From Gnetum montanum (Eukaryota; Streptophyta; Gnetopsida; Gnetales; Gnetaceae): a stretch of 45,472 bases of DNA. The stretch covers positions 142,570-188,041 of the forward strand of contig MNCI01003413.1 of the NCBI GenBank assembly GCA_015680685.1, given 5' to 3'. Shown here piece by piece: positions 10,744 to 22,330 of the stretch (position 1 is its first letter; the number at the start of each line of letters is the position of its first letter). The translations under genes were made by a program, and so were the position numbers. A model generated the notes under the pieces. It was not told the DNA's origin. It worked only from the letters and a program-made list of their open reading frames with translations, and made no database searches.

Positions 10744-13376
10744 ATGACAATGATTTCCTCAAGCACCGTTGCTACCACCTCTAATGTTGAGGTTCCCCTC
10801 ACGGTTCAAGGCATCATAGGTGCCAAACAACTACCCAGCCCAATGCTGGGCCACGTCAATCCCTTAGAATCCAAAACTGGGCACCTGAGGGCTTGACCCA
10901 ACAACACGAGCGATATAACTTTCTCTGTGCTAAGGTGCAGGAAAACCTGTCCTTAGATGCAGAAGAACTTGAAGACAAACGTAGCTTCGGGTTAGCTTAC
11001 TGCAACTGGAAAGAATTTATTCCCACTCCCAATGTTTCCAATCCTTTGACAAAAATGTATCAATGGCTTATAAATCAGCTGATTCAGGTGACTAGGCCTA
11101 GGGAGCTGTAGAACACAGCGTCTCACCATGATAAGGCTTTTCAAGATGGGAAAGAGGAATTGTATTCCTAATCCAATGGGTGAGGTCAAACCAACCCTAC
11201 CACCATCCCTTCTACCCCATCTTTCTAGATGAACCTGCTATCTACTATTGTTTCCTTCATGATCACATATGCATTGTCACAACCCCCGATTACATTAGCA
11301 ATGGGTAACCATGTCATGTCCTCAGTGTATCAACACCCCTACTCCCCTATTTTATTCTTAGCCACTACTCTGCCAACTGTTCCCCAGTCCATTCCTGTAT
11401 CACATCACATACCAATCACAGCTACCTTGCCCCACGTTCATACCATGCCTACCTCACAATTGCATGCAATCTCTGTGTCCATTCCTATGTTTACACCTAC
11501 CCCACTATCAACGATGGGCCTAGGCCCATCTACTTGTTGGATCCCATTCACTTCTCCCTTGTTTTGTAACCGTCGTAGATGTCCCGCTACACTAGCCAAC
11601 AAACCTACCAAGTCCCACAAGCAGTACAACCTAGGACGGGACTCTGGTCTATCCCACCTTCCATGCAAGCGACCTACGCTATAGCACAACCAGCAACTAC
11701 TGCTACAATAGCACCACCTACCAGGTGGTGGACAACACAAGCAGCATCATTCATAGGGGCCATTCTAATGGCATCACCTATGGGTCATGTCGTTGCCCCT
11801 ACCACGCCATAGAGGGGAGTTGCCCCGGTAGTTCCCCAATCATCCACATCATCTCCAGGTCTAGATCAAGCATTCCAGCTTATTTAGACCCTTACAGAGG
11901 AAATAAAACGCCTCAAGGTTATCGGTTTTGATATAGTGCAAGTCATGGACTTCTGCCAAGATGATCCCATTAGCTCGGCAGTCCCTACACTACCTTTACC
12001 CCCTGGGATGTCACTCCCCCATTTCACAAAATACAATGAGAAGGGTGATCCCAACACACATCTTGTTACGTTCAGGTCTGAGTCCCTTCTTCTGCAATAA
12101 TGGTTGCATATAATCATTCATGTCTTTGCCATGTCTCTAACTGAAGAATCCATGGACTGGTACCGCACCCTTCCATGCTCCTCCATATCAACCCTAGAGG
12201 AAATTCTGACCCAGTTTGTGATGTGTTTCAAGTACAACTTGAGAGCAAAGGTCATGTTAGATTAGTTGATGAGTGTGAAACAAGATCCATTAGAACTAGT
12301 CTAGAAGTTCATCCAACACTGGAGTGCTACCCTTAATGAGATCTGTGAACCCATCATGGAGGCCCATTTGCTGGCTGTCTTTAAGGATGCAGTGAATGAC
12401 TTTATCAAGTCCAAGTTGTATTATCTTGCTCCATGCACTCTTAATCAAGATTTTGCCCATACTAAGAGCATACAGGATGTGGCTGAGGCAAGCAAAGACC
12501 CAACCTATGTTACATACAAGAATACCTTCATGAAGAAGGACAAAGACATGGGTAAGGCTGCAACAGCCACAATGACCGCTGTGGTGAATGAGGCCAAACC
12601 TAACAACAGTAACAAGAATAACAAGAAACTGGCCACACCTGCAACTAATCCCACACCCAAACAGGAAAACGCACCTCAACCTTCCACATCCACACCTGAA
12701 GCATCTGCACCACCTAAATCAAACTTTGAGCATAAAGATCACTAAAAGTATACCCTGTTGCCTATCAAGCCTTCAGATCTTCTGAAACAAGTACTGGTGG
12801 CAGGGTACATCCAACATAAGCTGATTTCGAAGGAGGGAGCTAGGAAGCATCAGCGGTACTGTGAACTCCTTAGGAACCCCTCTTTGTCTTTGCCTAATGA
12901 GCCCCCAGTTCCTAAGGGTTTCAGGCTGGAGCGATTCTATGATTATCATCAACAATGTGATCATGACATGGATTACTTCATGGCATTAAAATATGACATC
13001 CAAAGGATGATTGATTAGGGGAAACTGGTTCTAGATAAAGGGAACCCGGTCTACCCTGAAAATCAATCCCTACACATTTACACAGATCCTCTTAACGCCA
13101 ATAATGACAATTACATTATCAACACCATCAACATTGACAGTAATCCTAGACTACCCCAGTAGCCGTTTGTGGTCCCTGTGCCTCAGCGTAGCATGCTAGT
13201 CCACCAACGGCTAATCTAACCCCGCAACAACCATTTGTCTTAAGAGTCCCTCCCCAAGCATCCGCCCCTGCACCACTTGTAAGCAAAACTGCAACACCAT
13301 GTACATTAACACCATTAGCACCATTCATTATCAGGGGGCCAAGCCATTCAATAGCCCCCACCCTGCATAAGATAGT
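10744..13376 (+). pseudogene. gag of the giant element (interrupted downstream by the nested element)
   Basis: Gag begins near the ATG at 10744 and runs in several frames to 13376. Recognisable parts are HERYNFLCAKVQENL (about 10910), a Pro/Thr/Met-rich linker (11230-11820), MSLPHFTKYNEKGDPNTHL (about 12008), FAMSLTEESMDWYRTLP (about 12125), KSKLYYLAPCTLNQD (about 12410) and RLERFYDYHQQCDHD (about 12930), the zinc-knuckle-like tail. Stops are mostly TAG. The same protein is seen on the other strand at 3504-6333. The frame is cut at 13376 by the nested element and resumes at 20802 with a gag-tail/protease segment. Confidence 0.75.
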
Positions 13377-15517
13377 TGTACCATCCAAAATTGTCGGTGT
13401 CGAGCTGGAACGTTACGTGTACCGAAAGATTCATAGACAAGCACAGCAGACCCTACCTCCGCTTGAGGGCAAGTTGGAAATGGATGAAGGTAGAGTGCCT
13501 TAGATGGTTCGCACACGGATCAAACAAGGACTTCCCCAATGTTTTCCGCTACAACACATTGGGTTATACGTAAACTGCAACTAAATGTAAACTAGTACGA
13601 AACGTACAGAAAATGTAAACGCGCGTAAACATAGAAAATGATGTAAACTGTAACAAAAGTTGGACAAATGTATTAAATGTATTGAAAAAGAGTGTGTACA
13701 AAGCACCGATCTATACGTAGTTGTTGATCTACACAAGGTGGACGTATAGCCCCGGTTGATGAGGATGGACGATGACAACTACTAGGAATTTCTGCAAGCA
13801 TAGCGTGAATGCTGTATGCTTAGTGTGAAGGATGTATGCCCAACATGTAAGATCTATGCTCCCGTGCTCTATGTGTGAAAATGACCAACTTTTTCCTCCC
13901 TCTGTGAACCACCCTGAACCTTGATTTAGTCAAAAGTTGGGGTTTTTATATGATCTTAGAGCGTGGAATTCGGATCTGAAGTGGGATGATTGGCTATGGG
14001 AGGTGAAATGTACGGATCTGTTGATAGGTGAGGCATTGACTGGTGTGAAAGAATAAAATTTTACAAGTGTACAGCGTGAACACTATCCAGTTCACATGTT
14101 GGGCGTGCAGACCCTCAACGTGTGAACTTTCATGCCCACAAAAAACAAATGAATGATAGTTGTACAACAAATTTCATGGTTCTAGCCTGTAGATCTGATC
14201 TCTGGCATCCTGTTTCTAGCTTTAGCATGTCATTTTGAGCTTTGGGATGTCTTGGCATGTTTATCGAGCTTCCAGCGTGTGAGTTTGGGCATCTGGCATG
14301 TTTCTGTACCCTCATATGCTGGGCGTATACGCTCCATACGCTAGATAGTAGGTGGTCAAGAGGGAAAGATTTTGACCTATATTTTGATATCTGAAGCTAG
14401 TTTTGACTTTGGATCTAGATGCCTGATATCCTGAGGATACTGCCTATCAAATTTGGGCTCATTTGGCCTTGATTTGGTAGGGTTTTGGGAGGCCTGAAGC
14501 TGAGCATGCTAGCCACATGCTGGGCGTATAGGCCGGCGTGTGAGCATGAAAACTACAATTTAGGAATCAGATCTGGTACGTTGAGGTGTGTACACTGATC
14601 TCTGAGCCTTGGTGGTCCTCTAGGATGTTCAAAAGCTGATTTTGACTTCGTTTCAATGGAGTTTTGGGCTCATCTCTGAGGTGTATGTTGGTTGTACGCT
14701 GGGCATATACGTTGGGCGTATAGGCCAACATGTGAGGCCAAAAATGATACTTTTGGTGCCTAAAATGGATTTTTTCAAAGCTTGTGGTGATGTAAAATAG
14801 ATTCCCATGTCCCAAGGGTCAATCCTATGCCAAAAAGTTTCTTGAAAGTGCCTATTTGACCTTGTCCTTGGTGCCACATGCTGGGCATACACGCTGGGCG
14901 TGTAGGATGTACATGCTCAGCGTTTGAACTTAAAAGTGCATGATTTAAAGGTTAAAACTTGATTTTCTTGATCCCATGATGATTCCTAAAAATTTTCCTA
15001 TCTCTAAGAGTTGATGTCTTCTGAAAATATTACTCCAAAATGCCTGTTTTGGGTCACCTTTGAAGTCATATGCTAGGCATACATGCTAGCCGTGTGAGCC
15101 AGCGTGTGCGCAGGAAATGACCCATCTGGTGCCCAAAATTTGATTTTTAGGAGCCTAAGACCTGCCTAGGACCTTAGGCAAGCTCATGTAGAGTCTAGAC
15201 CTTCTATTATGGCCTATTTTGATGAGTTTTTAAGGCTCAAAAGTTGCTACACGTTGGGCCATACGCTGGGCATGTATAGGCCAGCATACAGGATGCATAC
15301 TTAGTGAAAACCAAGTATTTTTATCTTAAAATTTACTAGGTTTGATGCCAGATGTCACTGTAGTATTTTTTGGATCCTAAGAAACCATTTCTTACTCAGT
15401 TTGACTCTATTTGAAGCTGTCTTTGAGGTCCTCAAGCTTCAGCCATGCTAGGGAGCATCATGACTTAGCTCGATTCTTGTTGGAGAAGTGTTAAGTTTAG
15501 AATTTTGTGGTGTTTCA
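13377..15517 (-). repeat. 3' LTR of the nested element
   Basis: In minus sense it runs TGAAACACC to GGTACA. It aligns with 18685-20801. The polypurine tract abuts it at 15518. A TATA-like TATAAAAA (minus) lies at 13943-13950. U3 consists of degenerate monomers of about 187 bp, each carrying a GGGCGTATA-type word at 14321, 14521, 14701, 14883, 15072 and 15257. Confidence 0.8.
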
Positions 15518-15536
15518 TTGGCCCCTCTTTGTTGAC
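15518..15536 (-). promoter_or_regulatory. Polypurine tract of the nested element
   Basis: Minus-strand GTTGACAAAGAGGGGCCAA directly before the 3' LTR. The giant element has the same tract before its 3' LTR (to 34886). Confidence 0.75.
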
Positions 15537-16200
15537 GCTTGGAGGAATTGACCCGAGAAGTTTCGACAAAGAATTACAAAACACCACAAGCAACTTGGTA
15601 GAAATATTGTCCTTTGGCACTTGGCCAGATGTCATCGCATTGTGTTCAGTAGTACATGGGATTGGGGAAATGAAGTTTGTAGCTAGATAGGGAAATGGAA
15701 ATTATGGGGATTGAGAACTGATCAAGGGATTATGGATGGTGAAGGGGATGCTTTGGTATGTATACGAGTCATGTTAATCATTGTCAATAGCCATTGTCTA
15801 GCAAAATTGAAACCAAGACATGAGGTGTACGTCCTTTGGCAGAACATGACTCTTGTTTAGTAGTACATGGGATTGGAGAAATGAAGTTTGTAGCTGGATA
15901 GGGAAATGGAAATTGTGTGGATTCAAAACTGATCAAGGGATTGTGCATGGTGAAGGGGATGCTCTGGTGTGTATACGGGTCATGTTGATCCTTGTCAACA
16001 GCCATTGTCTAGCATACATGAAATCAAGACATGAGGTGTACATCCTTTGATGGAACATGACTCTTGTTTAGTGTTTAAGAGGACTTGTTGGCACAACCAA
16101 AGCCACGTGATGATGTGTTGCATTCTTTGGAGGAACACGGCCTCTATTTAGTGTTAAAGGGAACCTATTAGTGGAGAGGCAAAGCCACGCAATGAGATGT
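15537..16200 (-). repeat. 3' untranslated region with a 211 bp tandem duplication
   Basis: Units 15651-15861 and 15862-16075 both begin AGTACATGGGATTGG and contain GATCAAGGGATT, GTGAAGGGGATGCT, CATTGTCTAGCA and GACATGAGGTGTA. A partial third start (CATGACTCTTGTTTAGTGTT) follows. No frame spans them convincingly. Confidence 0.7.
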
Positions 16201-16282
16201 TACTTGAGCGTTTGAGACATGAGTACTTGCTTCCAAGACAACTGCCTTCCCGCCTAGGGCTTGTATGGGAAGTGCCAAGGGT

Positions 16283-16408
16283 CTTGTGTTTCTTTTTTTA
16301 TTTTTTGCTCTTTGCTCTTTGCTCTTTTTCTCTTTTGTTGTTTTTTCTTTTTCTTTTTCTTTTATTTTTTTTCTTTTTTGTTTTTTTTTTCTTTTGTTTT
16401 TTTTTTTG
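16283..16408. repeat. T-rich (minus: A/purine-rich) low-complexity tract
   Basis: Runs of CTTTGCTCTTTG then T/C stretches. The overlapping plus-strand Phe/Leu-rich frames are low-complexity artefacts. In the sense of the nested element this is an A-rich tract in the 3' untranslated region. Confidence 0.75.
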
Positions 16409-16879
16409 GGCGAGAGCTTTGTTTTGATCTTGTACTCATGCTCAAGTGCGATGTTGTGTGTTGCAACTACTTAAAAGTGTTGCAGTGTGCAACGGTGTGC
16501 TCAATGTTTTGGGATGCACTGGGTGTGTCTAGGGTGTAACTGAGTAGAATATGTTGAGGAATAGATGGGAAATGTAATGGGAAATGTACTAGTGAATGGC
16601 TTGATTAACCTTGTTACGTGTGTTAGAAACAATGTGGTACCTTGCTACTGTGACGAAGTGCATTCTCGTACGAACACCTCTGAGTGTCATCCTATAAACA
16701 CAACTCCAAAAAGACAAGAAAACCATGAGTGAGTGAGTAAGCTTAGACTTGAACAGCAACTGATGAAAAAAAGGCACTAGATGAGATTTCAGGCACTAAA
16801 TATGAATGGCAGCAATGTTGTTAGGATCAGCTGATGATGAGTGAGGCAGCGGCTCTGATGAAGTTTGAATGCAGCTACA

Positions 16880-17285
16880 AATTGGAAGGCTAGAGATGAA
16901 GCTGCTAGTTTATAGTCGTAGCGGACTATCGTGGGTTAGTTTTATGTCATAACCCATTGGACATTGCTAGTTTAGCATCGTAGTGGACGGTACATTGCTA
17001 GTTTATAGTCTTGGCAAAATGTGGAGAGGCAAACCAGTTTATAGTCTTAGTAGACTCTGGCGAATACAACTGTGGCAGTTTAATGTCATACTGGATGGGT
17101 GCTAGTTTATTGTCATTGCAGACGAACTGTGGTGTCAGTTTATCATCATGATGCCAGGATGAGTGGTGGTGCTAGTTTTAGATCATGATTCTAGGATCGT
17201 GGATTAGATGTGTTAGTTGTGGTGCTAGTTTATTGTCATAACGCCAGGACGAATCTGTGGTATCAGTTTACTGTCATGATGCTAG
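16880..17285 (-). repeat. Minisatellite array with TAAACTAGCA-like core (nested element)
   Basis: About ten degenerate units spaced 35-50 bp with the plus-strand core TGCTAGTTTATNGTC (minus: TATAAACTAGCA). The unit family is the same as in the three arrays of the giant element (22120, 27365 and 33010). Confidence 0.7.
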
Positions 17286-18391
17286 GATGAATTTGTGGTT
17301 GCATGCATGTGCGTCTGTATGATCCTGTAAATAAAAGCAACTAGAGAAAACAATGTTAAATAGCAACTGTAGAAAAAATGAACTGAAATGCACCAATAAA
17401 TAGAAAATAATGTGAAACAGTGATAGTTTAAGGCCTTTTGGGCCATGAGAGAATGCGTAGGCTAGTACAATACAAACAAACATGACATATTCACCGCAAA
17501 AGAATGTGAAGAGTCTGCGGAGATTCAGCTTGTTTTTGGCCTCAGGGGTGCTTTGATCATGTGGTTGTCTCCTAATTGGATGTGGTTTTGGAAGAATTTT
17601 AGGCTTAGGCTTTGCTGGGAGGCTTATGGTTTTCACCACTCGTTCAGGCATTTTAGCTTTAAATACTGTGTTGGTTGCCACTTGTCTAGGCATTTTAGCT
17701 TTAGGTGTTGCGTTTGTTGTTGTGTGTGTTGCTTCAAGAGGCTCCTCTTTCAAGACCTATGACATGTCTATGTTGTGGTCAGCTTGAAAGGGAGTGTTGT
17801 CACCATGTATAATGACTTGTCCACCTTCGTATGGAAGGTGGATTTCTTGATGTATCGGTGAGGAAATGGCTCGTTGTTGTGCTAGCCAAGGTCTACCAAG
17901 AATCATGTTGAAGCTGGGCATCTCTTCTATGACACTGAATTCCATGCTGGTGGAGAATTATTTTCTTGCCACAAAGGCTAAGTTGATTGTGCCCTTACTA
18001 TGACATGTGATCCATTGAAAGATTTTAAACACATGGTTTCTATTAGCATGATCTCATCTACCATGCCTAGTTTGTCGATGATGAAGTATAGAACAACGTT
18101 TGTTGTCACACCATCATCAACGTGTACTCTACGAATGGTACATTGCCCAACACGTATGCTAATTGACAACGGAGCTATTGTGACCTCCCCTCGTTCGAGG
18201 TTGACTTTAACTGTATCATCATAGAAGGCTAAGGTGTTTGAACCCAATCCTTGTGGTGTGTGCTGTTAAATCATTGCATGGATGGATTTCATGTTAGCAG
18301 GGATGTCCTCTGTAATAGGAATGGATGCTAATGTTTGCGCTAAGGCTTCATGATGAGTCAATGATGTCATGACTAAGTCGTACAAGCTCAT
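17274..18391 (-). pseudogene. Gag-tail/protease frame of the nested element
   Basis: The minus-strand frame starts at ATG 18391 (MSLYDLVMTSLTHHEALA), about 270 bp after the primer site. One stop near 18265, a stop at 17978 and a shift before 17945 break it. It contains CTIRRVHVDDGVTTNVV (about 18130), aligned with the aspartic-protease active-site loop, and FNMILGRPWLAQQRA (about 17890), the conserved C-terminal protease signature. The giant element has the same pair (HVDDGATTNII and an ILGRSWLA-like end). Both copies read D-D-G where D-T/S-G is usual, so this may be the family state. A Lys/Pro-rich tail ends near 17274. No capsid or polymerase part exists here: the frame starts inside what is gag-tail in the host element. 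Confidence 0.7.
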
Positions 18392-18662
18392 GGTTGTGTT
18401 TTAAGATGAAAATGAAAGAATAAGGCAGTGTATATCCCAGAAAAAATGAAAATTTTGCAAAGGAAAAGGCCAAGTCACAGCATGTACCTGGTACAGCGTG
18501 CAGATCTGGATGAGGAAAACTCAGATCTAAAGCTGATGAAGGTAGATCTGATAGAACCAAGAGTAGATTTGGAATCATGAGGAGTAGATCTACAAGGTGG
18601 TGTAGTAGATCTGAAGAGATCAGGCCTGGATCGAAGTATATCTAAGAAATGATGAAGAAGGG

Positions 18663-18679
18663 CCCTCCTTCTAGCGCCA
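18663..18679 (-). promoter_or_regulatory. Primer-binding site of the nested element
   Basis: Minus-strand TGGCGCTAGAAGGAGGG, five bases from the LTR end at 18685; shows that 18685-20801 is the 5' LTR. Confidence 0.7.
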
Positions 18680-18684
18680 GAAAC

Positions 18685-20801
18685 TATACCATCCGAAATC
18701 GTCAGTGCCAGGCTGGAATGTTACGAGCACTGAAAGATTCATAGATAAGCACAGTAGACCTTGCCTCCACTTGAGGGCAAGTTGGAAATGGATGAAGGCA
18801 GACTACCTTTGATGGTCTGCATGCAGATCAAATAAGGACTTCCCCAATGTTTGCCACTACAACATGTTGGGTTATACGTAAACTGCAACTAAATGTAAAC
18901 TAGTACGAAACGTACAGAAAATGTAAACGTGCGTAAACATAGAAAATGTAAACATGCGTAAACATAGAAAATGATGTAAACTATAATGAAAGTTGGCCAA
19001 ATGTATTAAATGTATTGAAAAAGAGTGTGTACAAAGCACCGGTCTGTATGCAATTGTGGATCTACACAAGGCGGACGTATAGCCCTAGTTGATGAGGATG
19101 GGCGATGACAACTACTGGGAATTTCTGCAAGCACAGCATGAATGCTGTATGCTAAGCGTGTAGGATGTATGCCTAGTGTGTGAGATATATGCTTCCATGC
19201 TCTATGTGTGAAAATTACCAACTTTTTTCTCCCTCTGCGAACCCCACTAAACCCTAATTTAGTAAAAAATTGGGGTTTTTATATGATCTTAGAGCATGGA
19301 ATTCGGATATGGAGTGGGATGATTGGCTATGGGAGGAAAAATGTATGGATCTGGTGATAGGTGGGGTGTTGACTAGTGTAAAAGAATAAAATTTTACAAG
19401 TGTACAGCATGAACACTGTCCAGTTCACACGCTAGGTGTGCAGACCCTCAGCATGTGAACTTTCATGCCCACAAAAAACGAATGAATGATAGTTGTACAA
19501 TAGATTTCATGGTTCTAGCCTGTAGATCTAAGCTCTGCCATGCTTTTTCTAGCTTTAGTATGTCATTCTGAGCTTCAGGGTGTCCTGGCATGTTCATAGA
19601 GCTTCCATCATGTGAGTTTGGGCATCTGGCGTGTTTTTGTACCCTCATACACTAGGCGTATACGCTCCATACGCTAGACAGTAGGTGGTCAAGAGGGAAA
19701 GATTTTGACCTCTATTTTGATGTCTAAAGCTAGTTTTGACCATTTATCTAGATGAATAATGTCTTGAGGATGCTACCTATCAATATTTGGCTCATTTGGG
19801 CTTGATTTGGCAAGGTTTTAGGAGGCCTGAAGTTGAGCATGCTCGCCACATGCTGGGCTTATACGCTGGGCGTATAGGCCAGCGTGTGAGCATGAAAAAT
19901 GCAATTTAGAAATCATATCTGGTATGATGGGGTGTGTATACTAATCCCTGAGTCTTGGTGGTCCTCCAGGTCATCTGGGAGCTCATTTTGACTTCGTTTC
20001 AATGGAGTTTTGGGCTCATCTCTAAGGTGTATGATGGCTATACGCTGGGCGTATAGGCCAGTGTGTGAGGCCAAAAATGATACTTTTGATGCCAAAAATG
20101 GAAGTTTTTGAAGCCTATGATGATGTAGAATGGATTCCCATATCTTGAGGATCACGCCCATGCCAAAAGCTTGCCTAAAAGTGCCTGTTTGACCTTAAAA
20201 GTGCATGATTTCAAGGTCAAAACTTGATTTCAAGGTCAAAACTTGATTTTCTTGAGCCCATGATGATGCCTAACAATTTCTCTATCTCTAACAGTCAATT
20301 CCTTGTGAAAATATTACTCCAAAGTGCCTGTTTTGGATCACCTTTGAAGTCATATGCTGGGCGTACACGCTGGGAGTGTGAGCCAGCGTGTGGGTAGGAA
20401 ATGACCCATTTGGTGCCAAAAATTTAATTGTTAGGAGCCTGAGACCTACCTGGAACCTTAGGAAAGGTCATGGGGAGTCTAGACCTTCTATTTTGGCCTA
20501 TTTTGATGAGTTTTTTAGGCTCAAAAGTTGCTACATGCTGGGCCATACGTTGGGCATGTATAGGCCAACGTACAGGATGCATACTTAGTAAAAACCAAGT
20601 ATTTTGAGCTGAAAATTTTCTAGGTTTGATGCCAAATATCACTGTAGTCTTTTGTGGATCCCAGTGAACTATTTATTTCTCATTTTTACTCCGTTTGAAG
20701 CTATCTGTGAGGTCCTCAAGCTTCAGTGATGCTAGGGAGCATCATGACTTAGCTCGATTCTTGTTGGAGAAGTGCTAAGTTCAGAATTTTGTGGTGTTTC
20801 A
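18685..20801 (-). repeat. 5' LTR of the nested element
   Basis: In minus sense it runs TGAAACACC to GGTATA (CA end mutated). It aligns with 13377-15517, with GGGCGTATA-type words near 19655, 19854, 20047, 20359 and 20539. The 312 bp gap between the third and fourth words shows loss of about 60 bp of one monomer and its word. A minus-strand TATAAAAA lies at 19276-19283. Confidence 0.8.
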
Positions 20802-21963
20802 ACAGCTTCACATGCTTCTCATCCTAAGAAGTGAGAAGTGCACTTCACAGGTGAGACATCAAGGGAAAGTACTATCCTAGGTACTTCCAAGCCTATGTCC
20901 TTACCCCCTGCATCTATGTCCTCATCTCTGAAAAATAACATTGCTACACATGCACAGCCTTCGCCACCTCACCCAAAAGGGTCTAAACCTAGACCTGAAG
21001 CTGTCTCTCCTTGGAAAATTTGTCTCTTGAGATGAATGGAAGGGGAGAAAAGTAGTAAACAGGAAGGTGGCCAAGACCTTTTGAGCACTCTCACTCAGGT
21101 CAAGCAAGCCCTGAAACAGAAAAATACTATGTTGAGCCTGTACGACCTAATCATGACATCTGCCGCACACCATGAGGCTTTGTTCTGCATGTTAATGGTA
21201 ATTTTGGTTGATGAAAACATGTCAGTAGAAGAGGAAGCGATCCACTTGGTCATGCTTTCTTCTATGTCTGCAGAACCTCAGCCATCCCAATTGACTTTCT
21301 GTGATGATTCCATTAGGGAAGATCCTGAAAAGGGTCAGGTGACTACAACACCCCTATTCATCACAATTCGGGTCAGCCAACATAAGATCTGAAGGATACA
21401 TGTCGATGATGGGGCAACTACAAACATCATCCCTTTCTCTATTATGGATAAGTTGAGTTTGGTCAACCAGATCAAACCTACAACAACGTCATGGTTAAAG
21501 TCATTCAATGGGGCATGGGTTGTGGTGAAAGGTATGGTCCACATTAACTTTGTGGTAGCAGGACCAGTTCCCCACAAACACAATGTTCATCATGGTCGAA
21601 GAGATGCTTGGGTTTAACATGATCTTGGGGAGGTCATGGTTAGCATAACTTAGGGTTGTCTCTTCATCCATTCATCAGGAGATCCATCTACCTTATGTAG
21701 GCAGGGAGGTGGTAATCCATGGCAACAAGGTAGCAATGCAAGCTATCAACAATGTAGATATGGAACAAGGCTCAGAGGTCATAACCTCTGAGAATGAAGC
21801 CCCTATCTTTGTAGATACTAACTGTTCAATAAGAGATACGGCTCAGCATGCTGGTTCAAAAAACAAAAATGTGTGGACTAAGTTGCCCTTTCAAGCGAAG
21901 GACAACGATGTAGATGAAGACTGTAGCAAAGCATCTTGGCCTTTCAACTCACCCAATCCATAA
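20802..21963 (+). pseudogene. Gag-tail and aspartic protease of the giant element
   Basis: The frame resumes after the nested element. A Pro/Ser-rich linker (20838-21030) leads to LSLYDLIMTSAAHHEALF (about 21130), then IHVDDGATTNIIPFSIMDKL (about 21400), the protease active-site region. MILGRSWLA-like sequence (about 21625) and IHQEIHLPYVGREVVIHGNK (about 21670-21725) follow, with a stop at 21961. Stops (TGA near 21030, TGA near 21390) and at least one shift near 21540 disable it. Protease would mature Gag and Pol. The stop leaves RT out of frame with gag-pro, separated by 5.8 kb; in Ogre elements an intron separates these two parts. Confidence 0.7.
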
Positions 21964-22119
21964 TGGATCAAGAAGTAGTTACGCATAGCATAGCAATCCC
22001 ACTACTTCTTGCCCAATTGGAATCCTTAGTACACTTACCTCCTTTTTATTTTGCATCCATCTATTTATGCTAGGTACCAATTAGTTCTCTAAATCGTTAG
22101 CATATCATTTTTTTACCGT

Positions 22120-22330
22120 CCCATGGCTCGAAATGGCCTAAAACTACGCTACTATCCTAGAGCCTGAAACGACCTAAAACTAACGATGGCCCGAAATGGC
22201 CTAAAACTATATTATGGTCCGCTAAGGCCTAAAATTGGCAAGATTTCTTCTATTTACATCACATGTGATGGCCCGAAATGGCCTAAAACTAGCAATGGCC
22301 TGAAATGGCATAAAACTAAAACATTAAAAA
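22120..22330 (+). repeat. Minisatellite array 1 (left border of antisense cargo)
   Basis: Six units with consensus GATGGCCCGAAATGGCCTAAAACTA begin near 22123, 22159, 22183, 22214, 22266 and 22292. They share a GNCCTAAAACTA core with arrays 2 and 3. Confidence 0.75.

Larger units (their letters stand above)
13377..20801 (-). mobile_element. Nested non-autonomous LTR element (gag-tail/protease only)
   Basis: Two 2.1 kb LTRs (13377-15517 and 18685-20801) enclose only 3.2 kb. In minus sense the order is LTR, primer site (18663-18679), one frame (18391-17274), a minisatellite array, a T-rich tract, a 211 bp duplication, polypurine tract (15518-15536), LTR. There is no trace of RT, RNase H or integrase. 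Flanking 5 bp are ATAGT (13372-13376) and ACAGC (20802-20806), which match if two C/T transitions occurred. LTR start TGAAACACC, primer site and polypurine tract equal those of the giant host element, so it could have been moved by that family's proteins. Confidence 0.8.

Noticed and set aside
11229-11931. Several overlapping open frames on both strands
   Set aside because: Only the plus-strand Pro/Thr-rich frames fit the gag linker by comparison with the minus-strand copy; the others are shadows.
16197-16539. Overlapping Phe/Leu-rich plus-strand frames that look like membrane proteins
   Set aside because: They come from a T/C low-complexity tract in the untranslated part of a minus-strand element; three frames are open at once.
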